64,000 nt of DNA, taken from NCBI GenBank assembly GCA_030248135.1, contig JASANC010004845.1, positions 1-64,000 of the forward strand, in the 5' to 3' direction. The position numbers and the translations under genes are program-made. The notes below the pieces were generated by a model. The model did no database searches and was not told where the DNA came from. It worked only from the letters and a program-made list of their open reading frames with translations. This document shows positions 9,826-21,400 of the stretch, piece after piece (positions within the stretch are counted from its first letter, which is position 1; each line of letters starts with the position of its first letter). This stretch comes from Theristus sp. LFF4_11. Its lineage: Eukaryota; Nematoda; Chromadorea; Monhysterida; Xyalidae.

Positions 9826-11659
9826 ATGACGCCAGCACAGCGTAAAGGTTTGTCGCTATTTGTTGGTTGAGCCACAAAAATGGTGCATAACTTTAAAATT
9901 TTGAAAGCAAAGAAAAACTCGATTCCACAGAGTTCTTCGAGGCGTTTAAACTGTTCGACAAGGATGGCAGCGGTGAGATCTCGACGAAGGAACTGGGCAC
10001 CGTCATGCGCTCGCTCGGGCAGAATCCGACCGAAAAGGAGCTGCAGTCAGTCATCAATGAGGTCGATGCGGATGGTGTGTGCAGTGGGACACGTTTGCAG
10101 GCTGCACGCTGATTGGATACTCATGGGTTGCGTGGATTGAACTGAACACGTTCACATACACAGTCGACCTCTGAATTATTGGCTATCAGTGGTCACGTGA
10201 TGCGTGCGTTCTGTGCTGCACACACTCCACCTCCACCGCCACAACAGCAACATGCCTGCACAGAACGCATGCACTGCGTGTGTGCACCAACCAATCAGCT
10301 GATTGCCTGTAATGTTAGAGGTGGCCAGTTGCCGTTCAAGACGCGGCAACAACAAAAATATCACCCTTGCTCCATGGCCACCTCAATTCGCCCTTGTTTC
10401 CACTTCATCACGCCAAGTTTGCCGAACGGGCCCACCGAAAGGGAATCAAGTGTTTTGAAATGAAAAAAAAAACGAAAACCAGTCTCCAGGCAGCGGCACG
10501 ATCGACTTTGGCGAGTTCTTGGTGTTCATGGCGCAGCGCATGCGGGACTACGACCCGGAGGAGGAGATTAGGGAGGCGTTTCGTGTGTTCGAGTTGGGCG
10601 GAGACGGGCAGGTGAAAGTGGACGAGCTGAGACACATCTTCCAGGTATTGTACGTTTATTAAAACGTGTGTCGACACAAAATGGCGCCATTTTAGCTTGA
10701 AAAAACACGCCCGCTTTTGTCACGCGCACAGGAATCAGAACCGCAGTTTGGTTCTTCCTAAAGAGCAACCAATCGAACTGAACGTCCAAGTTGTTGTACA
10801 TGTTTAGAGCGCATGCCGCATGCAACGTCATTTCGGTTCGGCACGTTCTTAAAACATTAAAAAAAACAGATTATTGGAAGCGTCGGACGTCGTTTCAAAA
10901 CCAGTGCAACGAGAAAACGTTGCTACAAATTTTGCTACTAAAGCTGCTACATTATTGACTGTTGCAGATTGGTACTAAAGCTGCCACTAAAACTGTGTTC
11001 TCGTGTTACATGAAAAACGCGTTTTTAGCAGCAGCTTTAACAGCAATTTGTGTGATATTCAGTGTCAGTACAGTTGTTGAACACTTGCATCGGATTTGAA
11101 CGATAAGTCTGAATGTTGATTTCAGCACTTTGAATTCGTGCATCACTTGGGCGAGCAACGTTTGACATTTGACGAAATCGAGGACATGCTTGAGGAGGCT
11201 GACGTCGACAAGGACGGACACATCGCGTACAGCGGTAATACTGTACAGTCGAAGTAGAAAATAAAATATAGGCAATCAGCTGATTGGTCGGTAACACGTG
11301 ACGCATCGTTTTCTGTGCAGGTGGAGGTTGTGCTGCTTGCCTCTTTACAGTCTAACTCTAAAATATATCCAACTACCTGATTGGTTGATGCACGTTTGGC
11401 GTGGAGTTTGGTTTGCAATCCATGCATTACGTGACTACAGTTGGGTGTGTCATAGAGTTAGATACTGTATCGTGTAGCATATTTTTCCGTATACTTCTGT
11501 AACGTGTCTGACTGATGACGTTACATGCTCGAAATACACCCGCTTTACATGCACAAGTTCCATGCACGTGTTTACATGAAGTGCTGCACACTTTTTCAAG
11601 GCATGCGGGGAAATCTGTTCGGTTTTTTTCCAGAGTTTCGAATCTTGATGTCAACATGA
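9826..11659 (+). CDS. Calmodulin-like EF-hand protein 3, complete
   Basis: A complete 151-residue calmodulin relative (calmodulin has 149). Exons are 9826-9847, 9931-10074, 10490-10644, 11126-11234 and 11634-11659. The 22-bp first exon encodes MTPAQRK and joins in phase to [13 protein letters not shown], matching the intron position of the other two copies. EF1 ([12 protein letters not shown]), EF2 ([12 protein letters not shown]) and EF4 ([12 protein letters not shown]) look functional. EF3 reads [12 protein letters not shown], with Glu at position 1 and Gly at position 3, so Ca2+ binding there is probably weak or lost. The gene lacks the intron between AFR and VFD found in genes 1 and 2 and has one further on, after HIFQ. 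The last intron holds one and a half MITE-A copies. Confidence 0.85.
10157..10325. mobile_element. MITE-A copy
   Basis: A full palindrome, 82 bp after the exon end at 10074 in calmodulin-like gene 3. Confidence 0.7.
11242..11475. mobile_element. Two adjacent MITE-A copies, one partial
   Basis: A left-half copy begins 7 bp after the exon end at 11234 (TACAGTCGAAGTAG). A second copy of the ATATATCCAAC subtype follows at about 11345-11475 and ends ATAGAGTTAGATACTGTA. Both are in the last intron of calmodulin-like gene 3. Confidence 0.65.
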
Positions 11660-12264
11660 GACAGCAAGCGCAAAATGTTCGCGTCATCAAACAACCAACG
11701 GAATTCCTCTTTATTGCCGATCATTTCGATAAATTTACGTTTTTTTACTTCTTTTCCCATTTATTCTTGCATTTGTAGTTGTTTTGAGCACAATCATGAT
11801 AATCACAAATCAAGGCACACCAAACCTCAATCCATATATTTGCAGTGAGTAAAAAAAGCAATAAAAAGTTTCAATAAACTGCTGATTGCGTCCATCGGAA
11901 CAATAGGTCGACAGTTCTATCGGAGGAGTTCCTGTGTTCGGAAGAAATGAAATAATGCTAGTGGCAATAGCAATAGTGCTAGTGCGGTGTTTGCTTGCGC
12001 TGTCTCGCCGAACAACCGTGTCGTCCAGTTTTATGTGTTTTGTTCTCCGTCCTCCGATGACGTACCACCGGGTGCAATTGGCCTCTGACAAACTGACTGC
12101 CAAATCTATCAGCCAACTGGTCCTGTCGCCTCTTCTGCCGCAGCATGTCCTTTCGCTGACGCTTGTATGACTGGAAGTGAGCATTTCAACAGTAAACCGA
12201 ATCTTGCAGACTCTACCCAAGCCTGCTAATTGTTTGTTTTATTATTTGCGTCACTTTTTGTGCG
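11660..12264. other. Intergenic stretch without a recognised gene
   Basis: About 600 bp between the calmodulin-like array and the hAT element. Open frames here are short and show no family motif. Confidence 0.4.
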
Positions 12265-12272
12265 AGTGCGAC

Positions 12273-13034
12273 TAGGGTTGGCATGGTAAAAATACCGGTT
12301 TTTTTACCGGTAAAAAAACACGTATTTATACGCGTTTTTTACCAGGGCAAAAATTGGTGCCTTGAAAAAAACGGGAAAAAGCCATTTCTGTATTTTTCCG
12401 GTTTTTTTCAATTTCGGACCCCGAGTTTTCATATCATTTTTTATGAGAAAATGAGAAAATCTGTGACCAAGAAAAATATGATGACGGAATTGACACTGAT
12501 GTTTTGAAAGAACTGTTAAGCGAGGTGCAAGAATCGGCTGGAGCTGCCGAGCTGAGCTGAAAATTTCAAAAATTCCAAATGTCGCTCAAAATTGTCTTTC
12601 TTACACAATTACTGATTTGTTTTCTTTTTTGATCTGAACTGACTCTAAATTCGGTTTAATTGCGTTATTGCAGCAAATTGTGTTCGTCTATTGTGACCAA
12701 AGACTGTCCGGTGAAAACGCTGAGGTTTTTCCTGTGTAATTGGTGGAATATAAACGATTGAGCAAAAGAAATTGTTCGATTTATTGCTGACCTTTTGCGT
12801 TTTCAAGCCCAAACATAATTTATTTTCTTTGTTGGTGCACGATATTTTGAAAAAAGCATTCTGAAAGTTGTTTTCACAAATCCTGGTTCAAGTTTAAGTC
12901 GGCTGTGAAAAATATGTGGGTTTTTACAACTTTTTGGCTTTCGTTTTTTTCCGGTAAAATTACCGTAATTTTACCGGTAAAAATACAGGTTTTTTTTACC
13001 ACGATTTGAAAAAAACGGTATTTTGCCAACCCTA
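12273..13034. mobile_element. Non-autonomous hAT-type element, 762 bp
   Basis: The element starts TAGGGTTGGCATGGTAAAAA and ends TATTTTGCCAACCCTA. It is flanked on both sides by the identical 8-bp duplication AGTGCGAC (12265-12272 and 13035-13042), as hAT transposases leave. Sub-terminal ACCGGTAAAA palindromes lie inside both ends. No transposase frame is present. It is intergenic, between the calmodulin-like array and the NOL8-like gene. Confidence 0.88.
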
Positions 13035-13773
13035 AGTGCGACAACAGATCGCCACAAGACAAAGTTGACTGGATGATGGGGGAATATCGGGCAACAGTAA
13101 AACCCAGTGGCTCAACGCTTTTTCAACACCATTTGAGTGAAAAGCCTCCGGTGCACTATTTGACGAATACAAAGAAACCTAACGACACAGTTTTTTCCTT
13201 TGTGGGCTGCAGACTGACGAGGTTTTGCGCATGTTATACATACACTTGTATGTGGCGTGGCTACAAGCGAACGCAAGCATCTAGAAAGACACAAGCGATT
13301 CTGCTCCGTTTGAACGCAAATTCCAAATCAGCAAACACGTGCGGTTCACCTGAACGAGACTCGGCCGGTACTTGGTCCAATGAGCGCGGATCACCTCGAG
13401 TGGCTGTGTCCGTCGAAATCGCTGCACTGCTTTCATCAGCGCTGCGTCGTCGGGAGGCAAGAAGAAAAATGACGCACTGTTGTCACCAGCAATATTGCCG
13501 GACTCATTGCTGCGGCCAGTTCCACGTTTTCGGGCACCATTTTCATGGAGTTGTTCGTTCGTTTCGTCATTTGTTCGTTTCGGTGCCTTGCTCGATGACT
13601 ACAATAAAAAAAAACGCTTTTATGATTGCTTTTTGCAACGACAACAGATTGCATCGCGTAATTCTTTCTGACCCAATCGAAAGTAAACCATGCAACAAAT
13701 GACCCCAATTTCGCAGTTCCGTGCAGGCTTTTCGATGTTTCTGAAATGGCATCTCGATGAGTTACTGTGAGGG

Positions 13774-16700
13774 TTATTCATTCTTGTGAAACGCCGAAAA
13801 GGATACACCGAACTGGGCAACCGTGTTTACAGTCCCCACCAGTCGTTCGAGGTGGCTTGCATCCAATGTTGCTTGGCGTAATTGCGCCGGTGGTGCTTCT
13901 AAACACGACGAATTTGCGCCGCCGCCCGCGGACGCTCGCTTCAGCAACTCGGTTTTCCCGAGCGCCGCCAACAGACTGAATCCGTTCGCAGTCGATGATT
14001 GGCCGTGCTCGGTTCGGTCGTTCTTTTCTACATCCCCCTCCCCATCCCCAACGACGGCGACGTCACGCTCCGGTTGTAACTTCTTTCGCAACGACTCAGC
14101 GAATTCCGAGTCGACGGAGTGGAAACGTTTGCTGACTGGAAAATGAGCAAGACTTTAAGAGATGGAAAAACCATCCGCACGCACACGGCCCACAACATCA
14201 ACTCACCCCTTAACAACGATCAATAACAATCACCAATCAACCACAAATTAGTGAATGTTGACGGGCAACGCGAAAATCTGATCTTTTCGTCGCTTCATTG
14301 CCTGCTACGGGAACATCTCGACTTTGAAATTTCGTTTACTGTGTTAACTCGTTAACTTCGAAAGGAAGTGCTAGTTTTTTAAAGTCACTTCCGCGTCTAA
14401 AAAACAAGCGAAACCACTCAGCATTCAAATGAAAAGCCCAGTGTTGCTGCGTGCCCGTGTAACAAGAACCAAAGCGTCATGAGCATTTAACGAACGGGAG
14501 CATTCATGAAACAGTACTAACTACTGCTTCATGAATGCCGCTTAACAAACTTCATTGACTGTTAAATACCTGCAGTTTCTGGTACTTCCTTTTTTTCGTC
14601 TGCATTGCGAGCGAAGTCTTTGTCGCTTTCAGAAACGGTTGCATTCTGATTATGATCAGCCAAACTGACTGGAACAGTGTCCATTTGCTTTTGCTTTTTC
14701 ACCAGCGACAAATCGTATCTGTATGTGTACGAAAAACACTTCTAGCTTGAAATCGGTTGCTGCAACCAATGTATCGTTCGAGTCGAGTTTGCTGCGCGTC
14801 GAACATTCCGATTCTGAATTTTGAGCTTAGCCTAAATCGGAAAGTTCTGGTGTTATGGCGCAAAAATGCCATTTCAAACGAATGTTGACCTTTTCGAAAA
14901 GTTGCGTTAAGTTTTTTTTAATTCAGTGGTTCATTTCACGGCCGTCGAATGCAAATTGTGTCTCGTATTCTTCTCGTATAAAGCCCACAACCCGACCGAC
15001 CGATAATGATCCGGGTTGTCTGGATCGAATCGAACGATACCACCGGCGGCGATGCATTGTCGCTCATTATTCTTGCGCGATTTTCGCTGAGCGATAAATT
15101 CGCCATAAAGCTGCATTCGTGCATGGACCGGTCGCTGTAGCACTTTAGACAGAATCGCACAGTTTTGCAGCTGTTCCCGTTTTGTGTTGCTGCTGCCGTC
15201 TGCCTCTGCGCTGCCCCACTGCTGCTCAACGTCGTCGTCGACAGGTGAACTGCAGAATTCGGAGATTGAAAAAAATATGCCAACCTATTACAGTCAATTA
15301 TAGGCTGTGATCAGCTGACTTGACTGGTTGGTGATCGATCACGTGAAGCATGCTTTGTGTGCAGGACAGACTCCACCTCCACAGCAACGCAACGCCTACA
15401 CAGAACGCATGCATCACGGGGATCACCAACCAATCAGCTGATTGCCTATAATTTAGAGAGTGCGACAGCAGAACGTTCAGTAGTTTTGGCGGCAATTCAA
15501 ATCACCAGTGACCAGAGTCCCTAGTCGCTGGAGTGTCACTTGGGCAATTCTCAATTGCCGCATTCAAGCAAGAAACTGATTTATTTTCTAAGTTTCCAAA
15601 CGCATCGAGTCGAGAACAAAAACAGGCAATAACGCATGGTGATATGATATCCATGCACAAGAGCCAAACGTACCACGCTGCATCAGAATCGCTGGCGTCA
15701 CTGGCGAATCGCTCGTCCAATCGAAATCGTTGGTCCATCGCGCCGTTAGATTCTGCTTTCATCAGCACCAACTTCTCGGATTTCGCCGCGGACATTTTTC
15801 TTTCTATGGAATTTCCCAGTGTCTCACGCTCACGGTCGAATAACGTAATATCAGATGGTTTCTTTGTGTGACCATTCTCAAGTTGCTCAACAGAGTTGTC
15901 GCTTTCATCATCGTCAAACAATTTGTGGGCGTGCGATTGTGTGTCTTCGGTTGACGACACTTTAACAGTATTCGCTTTACGGGTTTTCGTTTTCGCTTTC
16001 TCGGCTACTTCGCTTCCCTCATCACTGCTGCTGCCACTGTCGAACCGAATGTGTCTGAAATTTCCAGTCACTGATCAATGATCATCGGTCTTTATCGTTT
16101 CAGTTTTTTTTTGCTTTGGTTTTATGAGATCAAAAAGAAAAAAATGTGGTCCTTTTGAATGAATAAACGGAAAACCACAAACCTTAGCAAGTAAATTAAA
16201 AGGCAAGGCATGTCGTTGCCAACCTGCTGCTGTGCTTATTTTCACAGTTGACTTGAGGAACATCGATGCTGCGAATTGCATCACTCAATATTTTCTGTCG
16301 TCTCAACTTCGCGAGTTCCCGTTGTTGCTGAGCGGCCTGAACAAAAAATTGAGACACAATTGCCAGTTGCCACTCTTCCGACTCCGAGCCTCCACCTGAC
16401 TCCACCCAAAAGCGAACAAAGGCAACCAGTTTGATTTTGATGTTGATCAAAATCACTGTTGTAAATCATTGTGCGTTTGTGAATTTGACTTGCAGTTGAT
16501 GTTGATGAACCACTGGAAAACCAGCTGAGCTCAAAAATTGTTGCTCATTGTAAAAAACTTAATAAACTACTGCATTATCAATTTTGGCCAACCTGTCGTT
16601 GCCTTTCTGACTTTTCACGTTTCTCGGTTGAATTTCTCGAAATCGAAGTCGGAGTCGGATTGAAATTTTGCTGCCCAGTTTTTCTTGTCGACGACGAAGT

Positions 16701-16787
16701 CGTCGGCACCACCACAGCATCAGTACTGGTGTCTGTCATTGCACTTGTGCCAGCAAACGGCGGAAAGCGAACTTTCATTTCAAACAT
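13774..16787 (-). CDS. NOL8-like nucleolar protein
   Basis: Six exons on the minus strand: 16593-16787, 16246-16336, 15674-16070, 15001-15249, 14570-14718 and 13774-14135, giving 480 residues with all phases consistent. Family-like features are a basic coiled stretch (SERQRQ then AAQQQRELAKLRRQKILSDA), the motif HIRFDSGSSSDEG (compare HIVFDSD in NOL8), an acidic LFDDDESD stretch, MDQRFRLDERFASDASDSD (compare RFRMDSRF), VRFDPDNPDHY, VSKRFHSVDSEF and a final GFSLLAALG. NOL8 works in rRNA processing in the nucleolus. The N-terminal RRM of vertebrate NOL8 is absent: the protein starts directly before the coiled part, and an in-frame TAA precedes the ATG. The exon 2 to 3 join is the least certain. 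Confidence 0.7.
14490..14550. mobile_element. MITE-C copy, deleted centre
   Basis: GCATTCATGAAACAGTA is followed almost directly by its inverse TACTGCTTCATGAATGCCGC. It lies in the last intron of the NOL8-like gene. Confidence 0.6.
15291..15467. mobile_element. MITE-A copy
   Basis: A near-complete palindrome in the NOL8-like intron 15250-15673, 41 bp from the acceptor-side exon edge at 15249. Confidence 0.7.
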
Positions 16788-17262
16788 TTACTCCTTTGAA
16801 AAGAATTTTCTGAAAAGCGCCCGGTTTTTTTGGGTTAATAACTGGGAGTTTACAAACCGATTTTTAACCATTTATTTGTTATTTCAAAAAGAAAAAAACG
16901 GTTTCATTAAAAAAATTGTGCTATAAAAACCCTGAAAATGACGCTTTCAACTTTTCACAGCGCAGCACAACTTTTGTATATTGGGAAAACAAAAAAAAAT
17001 CTAAAAAACCGTGCTGCTAAAAACCACAAATTTTAAGCCATGAGGTTCTTGTTACAGCTGAATCAACCCTCTGTACTTCACCACATTTGTCGATTTTTCA
17101 TGTTTTTCAGATATTCTGCTGTTTTGAGTGATACAACAAAAATTTGGTCAGAAAACCCCCCAAATGTTTTTAATATGTGTTTCAATTTTCAGCTCGAAAC
17201 ACACCTCCAGCATACGCCAATGAGAGCATTTTAGAATTGAAACCTTTTTTGGCCCACCCTGT

Positions 17263-18304
17263 ATAGGGTTAGGAAAAAAAAATCCGGATTTGTTTTTAAA
17301 TTAAAAAAATTAAAAAAAAATTTTTTTTTTACAAGTTAGGTTTGTTCGAAGCGTCTCGTCGAGCCGAGCTGAGTTCATCTAGACTATTTTCAGAACGATC
17401 CGGAAAACTATAAGAGCGAAAATCGTGTTTTATTGAAATTATGTCCATTTCATAGAGGGAAAGTTGCATTTTCAACAGTAAAACAGGACAATTTTCGACG
17501 TGTACTTGAATATTGAACCGTTCTTAGTTGTTCCTCTTTAGAAAATTACCAAAATTTGACTGTGTTCAAAAATTCCTGTTTGCTGTAGCTAAGTCGGCAA
17601 CCCCTGTCGACCCGGTCGCCCCCCCAAGACACTTACTTTCAGGTTCAACCAGCTATGCTATCTGCCACATGGCGAGAGCCCACTCTTCAAATCATCGTAT
17701 CGAAAACACGTTCCATGATTTCGCGATCACGTTGCGGGCAACTGACAGACGCAAGTTTAACACGTTAGTTTAGCTTAGCACGCAAGTTTTAACATGTGGC
17801 CATGTTATCGGGTATCTGAAAAACGGTCGTGTGATGTGGTATTGACCAACACCTCCTCTCCAATTGTTTAACAATATATTGCACAACTCCATTGTGGACC
17901 TATAACATACGCCAATCAACAAGATATCACGTTCATCTTAAGGCCTACCGACTGAAAAACATGTTCTAAGTTGCAAGAAAACGATTTCTGAAATGATATT
18001 TCAATTCAGTTAAGTCATTTCAACGCTAAAAATTGACTCTAGAAGTCATCCAAATCGAAAAACATGGAGTACGTCGGTCAAAATGACCAAATAATGACAT
18101 GTACCTAAGCACACAAAGAAGTTGGGAAGAAAATTTGGTTTGAACTTTCAAAAAATTATGCCATAAATCGAATTTTCAGAGCAAAGTAGAAGAAAAATTT
18201 TTCAAATTTTTTTTAAGTTTGAACAAAAAATCCAAATTAAAAAAAAACGAAAAAAAAAATAAAAAAAAATTTTTTTTTCAAAGCCCCTAACCCTAACCCT
18301 GTAC
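17263..18304. mobile_element. Possible TA-flanked element with AGGGTTAGG ends
   Basis: The left end TATAGGGTTAGG and the right end CCTAACCCTAACCCTGTA are inverted, about 1.04 kb apart, each followed by A/T-runs. No open frame of note lies between. A separate end of a mariner-like element (GGCCCACCCTGTA, like that at 28155) abuts at about 17250. The whole intergenic stretch 16788-18459 holds no gene that I recognise. Confidence 0.35.
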
Positions 18305-18459
18305 AATTGAAATTAGTGTTTTTAAGCAGAGCGAAGGTTATTTTGAGCTTGACGACACACGCACAAAAATGTCGCTGATGGTGCTCCATTTTTAGATTGA
18401 TTTTCCACCAAAATCTCCGCCGCCGATCTGTTTTATTCAATCAAATTTGACAATAAAAA

Positions 18460-21400
18460 ATGACTTTGTTCGAGCGTGAGGAATGCCGATATGGAATGAA
18501 GTGTTTTCGACGAAATCCTCAGCACTTTGCCGAATACTCGCACCCAAGAGGTAAAAAAATAGTTGAATCCAAAAATAGTTCAATTCAATACAAAAACAGT
18601 CGAGTCGAGTTCAATTCAGGGTTGCTTTAGTTTTTTTGGTTTTTGTTTGATTTATGGTTTTTTGCTGTGTCAAGTTTTGGTGCTATAATGCCTGACGAAA
18701 AACTGGACATTTTGATGTTTTTTGTTGCTTTTTTCGTTTCTTGTTTGTCTATTGATTTTCTTTGGAATCGATTCGAGGGTTTATTATTTTCAGGTCATAA
18801 ATTAGCAGAAGAGCTACTGACCGCGAGTACTGAGACCGCAGCAGACGCAAACACGTCCAGTTGTGTTCCTGGATGTTCTGCTAAAGCTGGACCTGCGAAA
18901 AAACGGCAAAAATTCGAAACCGGTTTCGTGGCAAGTTCAACACGGTTTGATGATGCTGTGGTTTGCTCGTCAAACATGGAGTTGCAGTTGCAAGATTGTG
19001 AAAAGCTGCAGTGCACTGTCCATGAAGGCACCACGCCACACAAGGCAAATGAAGCAACGACGTTCACAGCTGTCAAGGATGCGGATGGGGTGCACTTGCT
19101 GTCAGGAGGTGGGTTTGCGTACACCAATGGCTTGTTTTTACTGCTAAGCTCGATTGAAAATGTGCGTCAATTCTGTTTGCGAATCGATGAAACAAATGTT
19201 TCAAGCGTTGTGTTTCTTGCATCCAAAGTGCGTGCAAATCGCCTCTATTTTTTGACATTTAAATTCGTTTCTTATGAAATGGTGCAAATTGGACCGTGAA
19301 ATTTTTCAGTCAGTCCGAAAGCAAAATTCTTTTACGGGCGGGGCGGGGCTCGATCTCCCGAATGCACAGACAATAGACAAACGTGCTACCGACCAGGCTA
19401 CAAGGGTGACGCAGTCAATAAAAACGGATTCAAGCGCACAACTCTGAAAGAATCATGCGCGTGGTTGCACTCGTTTCTGTGCGCTTGAGAACCGTCGCAA
19501 CTTTTTTGTACCCCCTTAAAAGGCGAGGAAGCCGAGGAGGGTATAGGTTCCACGAAAATGGTGAGCCCCATCCGCTCCGCAAAAGTGAAACCCACCGGAG
19601 TTTGCTGACCGTCGAGTTTCTGGAATCGTTGTTGGGGGGGGGGGCGTGCTTCAAAAAGATGAAACTAAACACTATGGAAACCTTTGCAGACGTCAACAGC
19701 AGTCGCCCATCGTCGTCGCCACAACGGCCGCATTTCACTCGGTCACCATTCGGCTACTATCTAACGACCGTATCCCAATTGACCGGCGAACAGAACGCGA
19801 ACGCACTCAGTTTACGAAATGTGCTGCATTACAACGCGAGCAACTTGCGACGTAGTTTGCATTTCGCGTTCATGATCGAGCTCGACTGGTTCATCGCTCA
19901 ATTCCCGTCGGGCGGTCGCGAGCGACCGATCGATTTGGTCGTCGGAGAAACGTGAGTCCGAGTTTTCTTGTTTTTTTGTATTGTACAGTCGAACTCTAAA
20001 TTATAGGCAATTAGCTGATTGGTTGGAGATCACGTGTGATGCGAGCGTTCTGTGCAGGCATTTGTGTGGAGGCGGAGTTTGGTTTGCACAGAATGCACGT
20101 GATCACCAACCAATCAGTTGATTGTCTATAATTTAGAGTTGTATGTTTGTACTGTACTGTTTGTTGTATGTGTTTGAACCTGTCATTTTCTTCTCTCTAG
20201 CAGCATGCAGAGCTCTTTAGAATAAAAACGAACGGGTATCGGAGAGTTGCATGAAAGTATGTTCAGCTACAAATGGCGTGTTTGATTTTGAACTAAAAAC
20301 CTGATGTATTCGCTCTTCTCACTGCAATTCAACATTTCTCATTCTCTATACTCTGTAGAAAAAAATGACCAGTAAAAAACAACATGGTCGACATGGTCTT
20401 TTTGTTTTGGTGATTTTGAAATTCATCTTTATCGGTGTGAAGTAAAGCAGCAACAAACGGTGTGGTTCATTTGACAATTTACAGGTTTTTGAGTCATATA
20501 GCCTTTGGTGTCAGAAGGCTTCTCTGAAGACTGCGCACTGTTGTTGTTTGCTGCCGTGCTGCTGCTGATTATTGTTCCGTCGGTAGACGCAGCGCCTTCG
20601 CGACCTGTGCTGGCCGGTCCCACAGGTCTCGCGCGACTGGATTCAGTTCGACGTCGCCGCACAGTAGCAATTTAAGGCGCAGCCAGGGCGGCGGTCTCTG
20701 GTTGCGCCTCGATGAAAACCCGCAGCAGCACGGATGGGCGTAGCCGTGTCGTTGGCGTTTGCGACCGAGGTCGCCCGCCGGTTCCACTTCGAGGAAGCGC
20801 CAACACCGGAACCACTGTTGACTGTTATAACATCCGAGTGAACGGATTTTAAAAAAATCACAAAATACAATAACCTGTGCAGCAAAAACATTCCAAGAAA
20901 ACACAGCTTTGCAGGACTACAGAATGCTCAGACACATTCAACTAACAGCTTTGCAAAATGTTAAAATCGTGCATGAGTGCCCCAAGCGGTTTGGATGTTC
21001 AATTCTGAATCAGTGCCGAAATCCGATTCTGAAGACCAAAAATCACGGTATTTGAAGCGCGCCGGTTGAAGTGGTTGAAATGTGACGAAGAACACTGGAA
21101 ATCCGATTCTGAAGACCAAAAATCACGGTATTTGAAGCGCGCCGGTTGAAGTGGTTGAAATGTGACGAAGAACACTGGAAACAGGATGTGCGATTGACTG
21201 ACGGTGACCACCCACAATATTAATATGCCTTTCCAGAAAATCTCGATGATGTACGTGTCAACGAGCATCAACGGTAGAATGCCGAACATAGTAGTCATTT
21301 GTGCCTGAAACACGCGCGCTGATTTTGGAGCAGATTAAAACCTGTTTGATTGTCAAAAAAACTGTTCAAAATTGGACATTGTGCTTATGAATCAGCGCGT

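Noticed and set aside
13073..13702. Plus-strand open frame of 209 codons
   Set aside because: No motif, odd composition, and it ends just before the NOL8-like 3' end on the other strand; likely chance.
18285..18304. CCCTAACCCTAACCCT as an internal telomere
   Set aside because: Only two and a half units, and the inverse AGGGTTAGG at 17265 suggests element ends.
18643..18793. Hydrophobic N-terminal extension of Tdp1 exon 2
   Set aside because: The segment is the intron before the acceptor TTTTCAG; the PBZ exon joins in phase at 18794.
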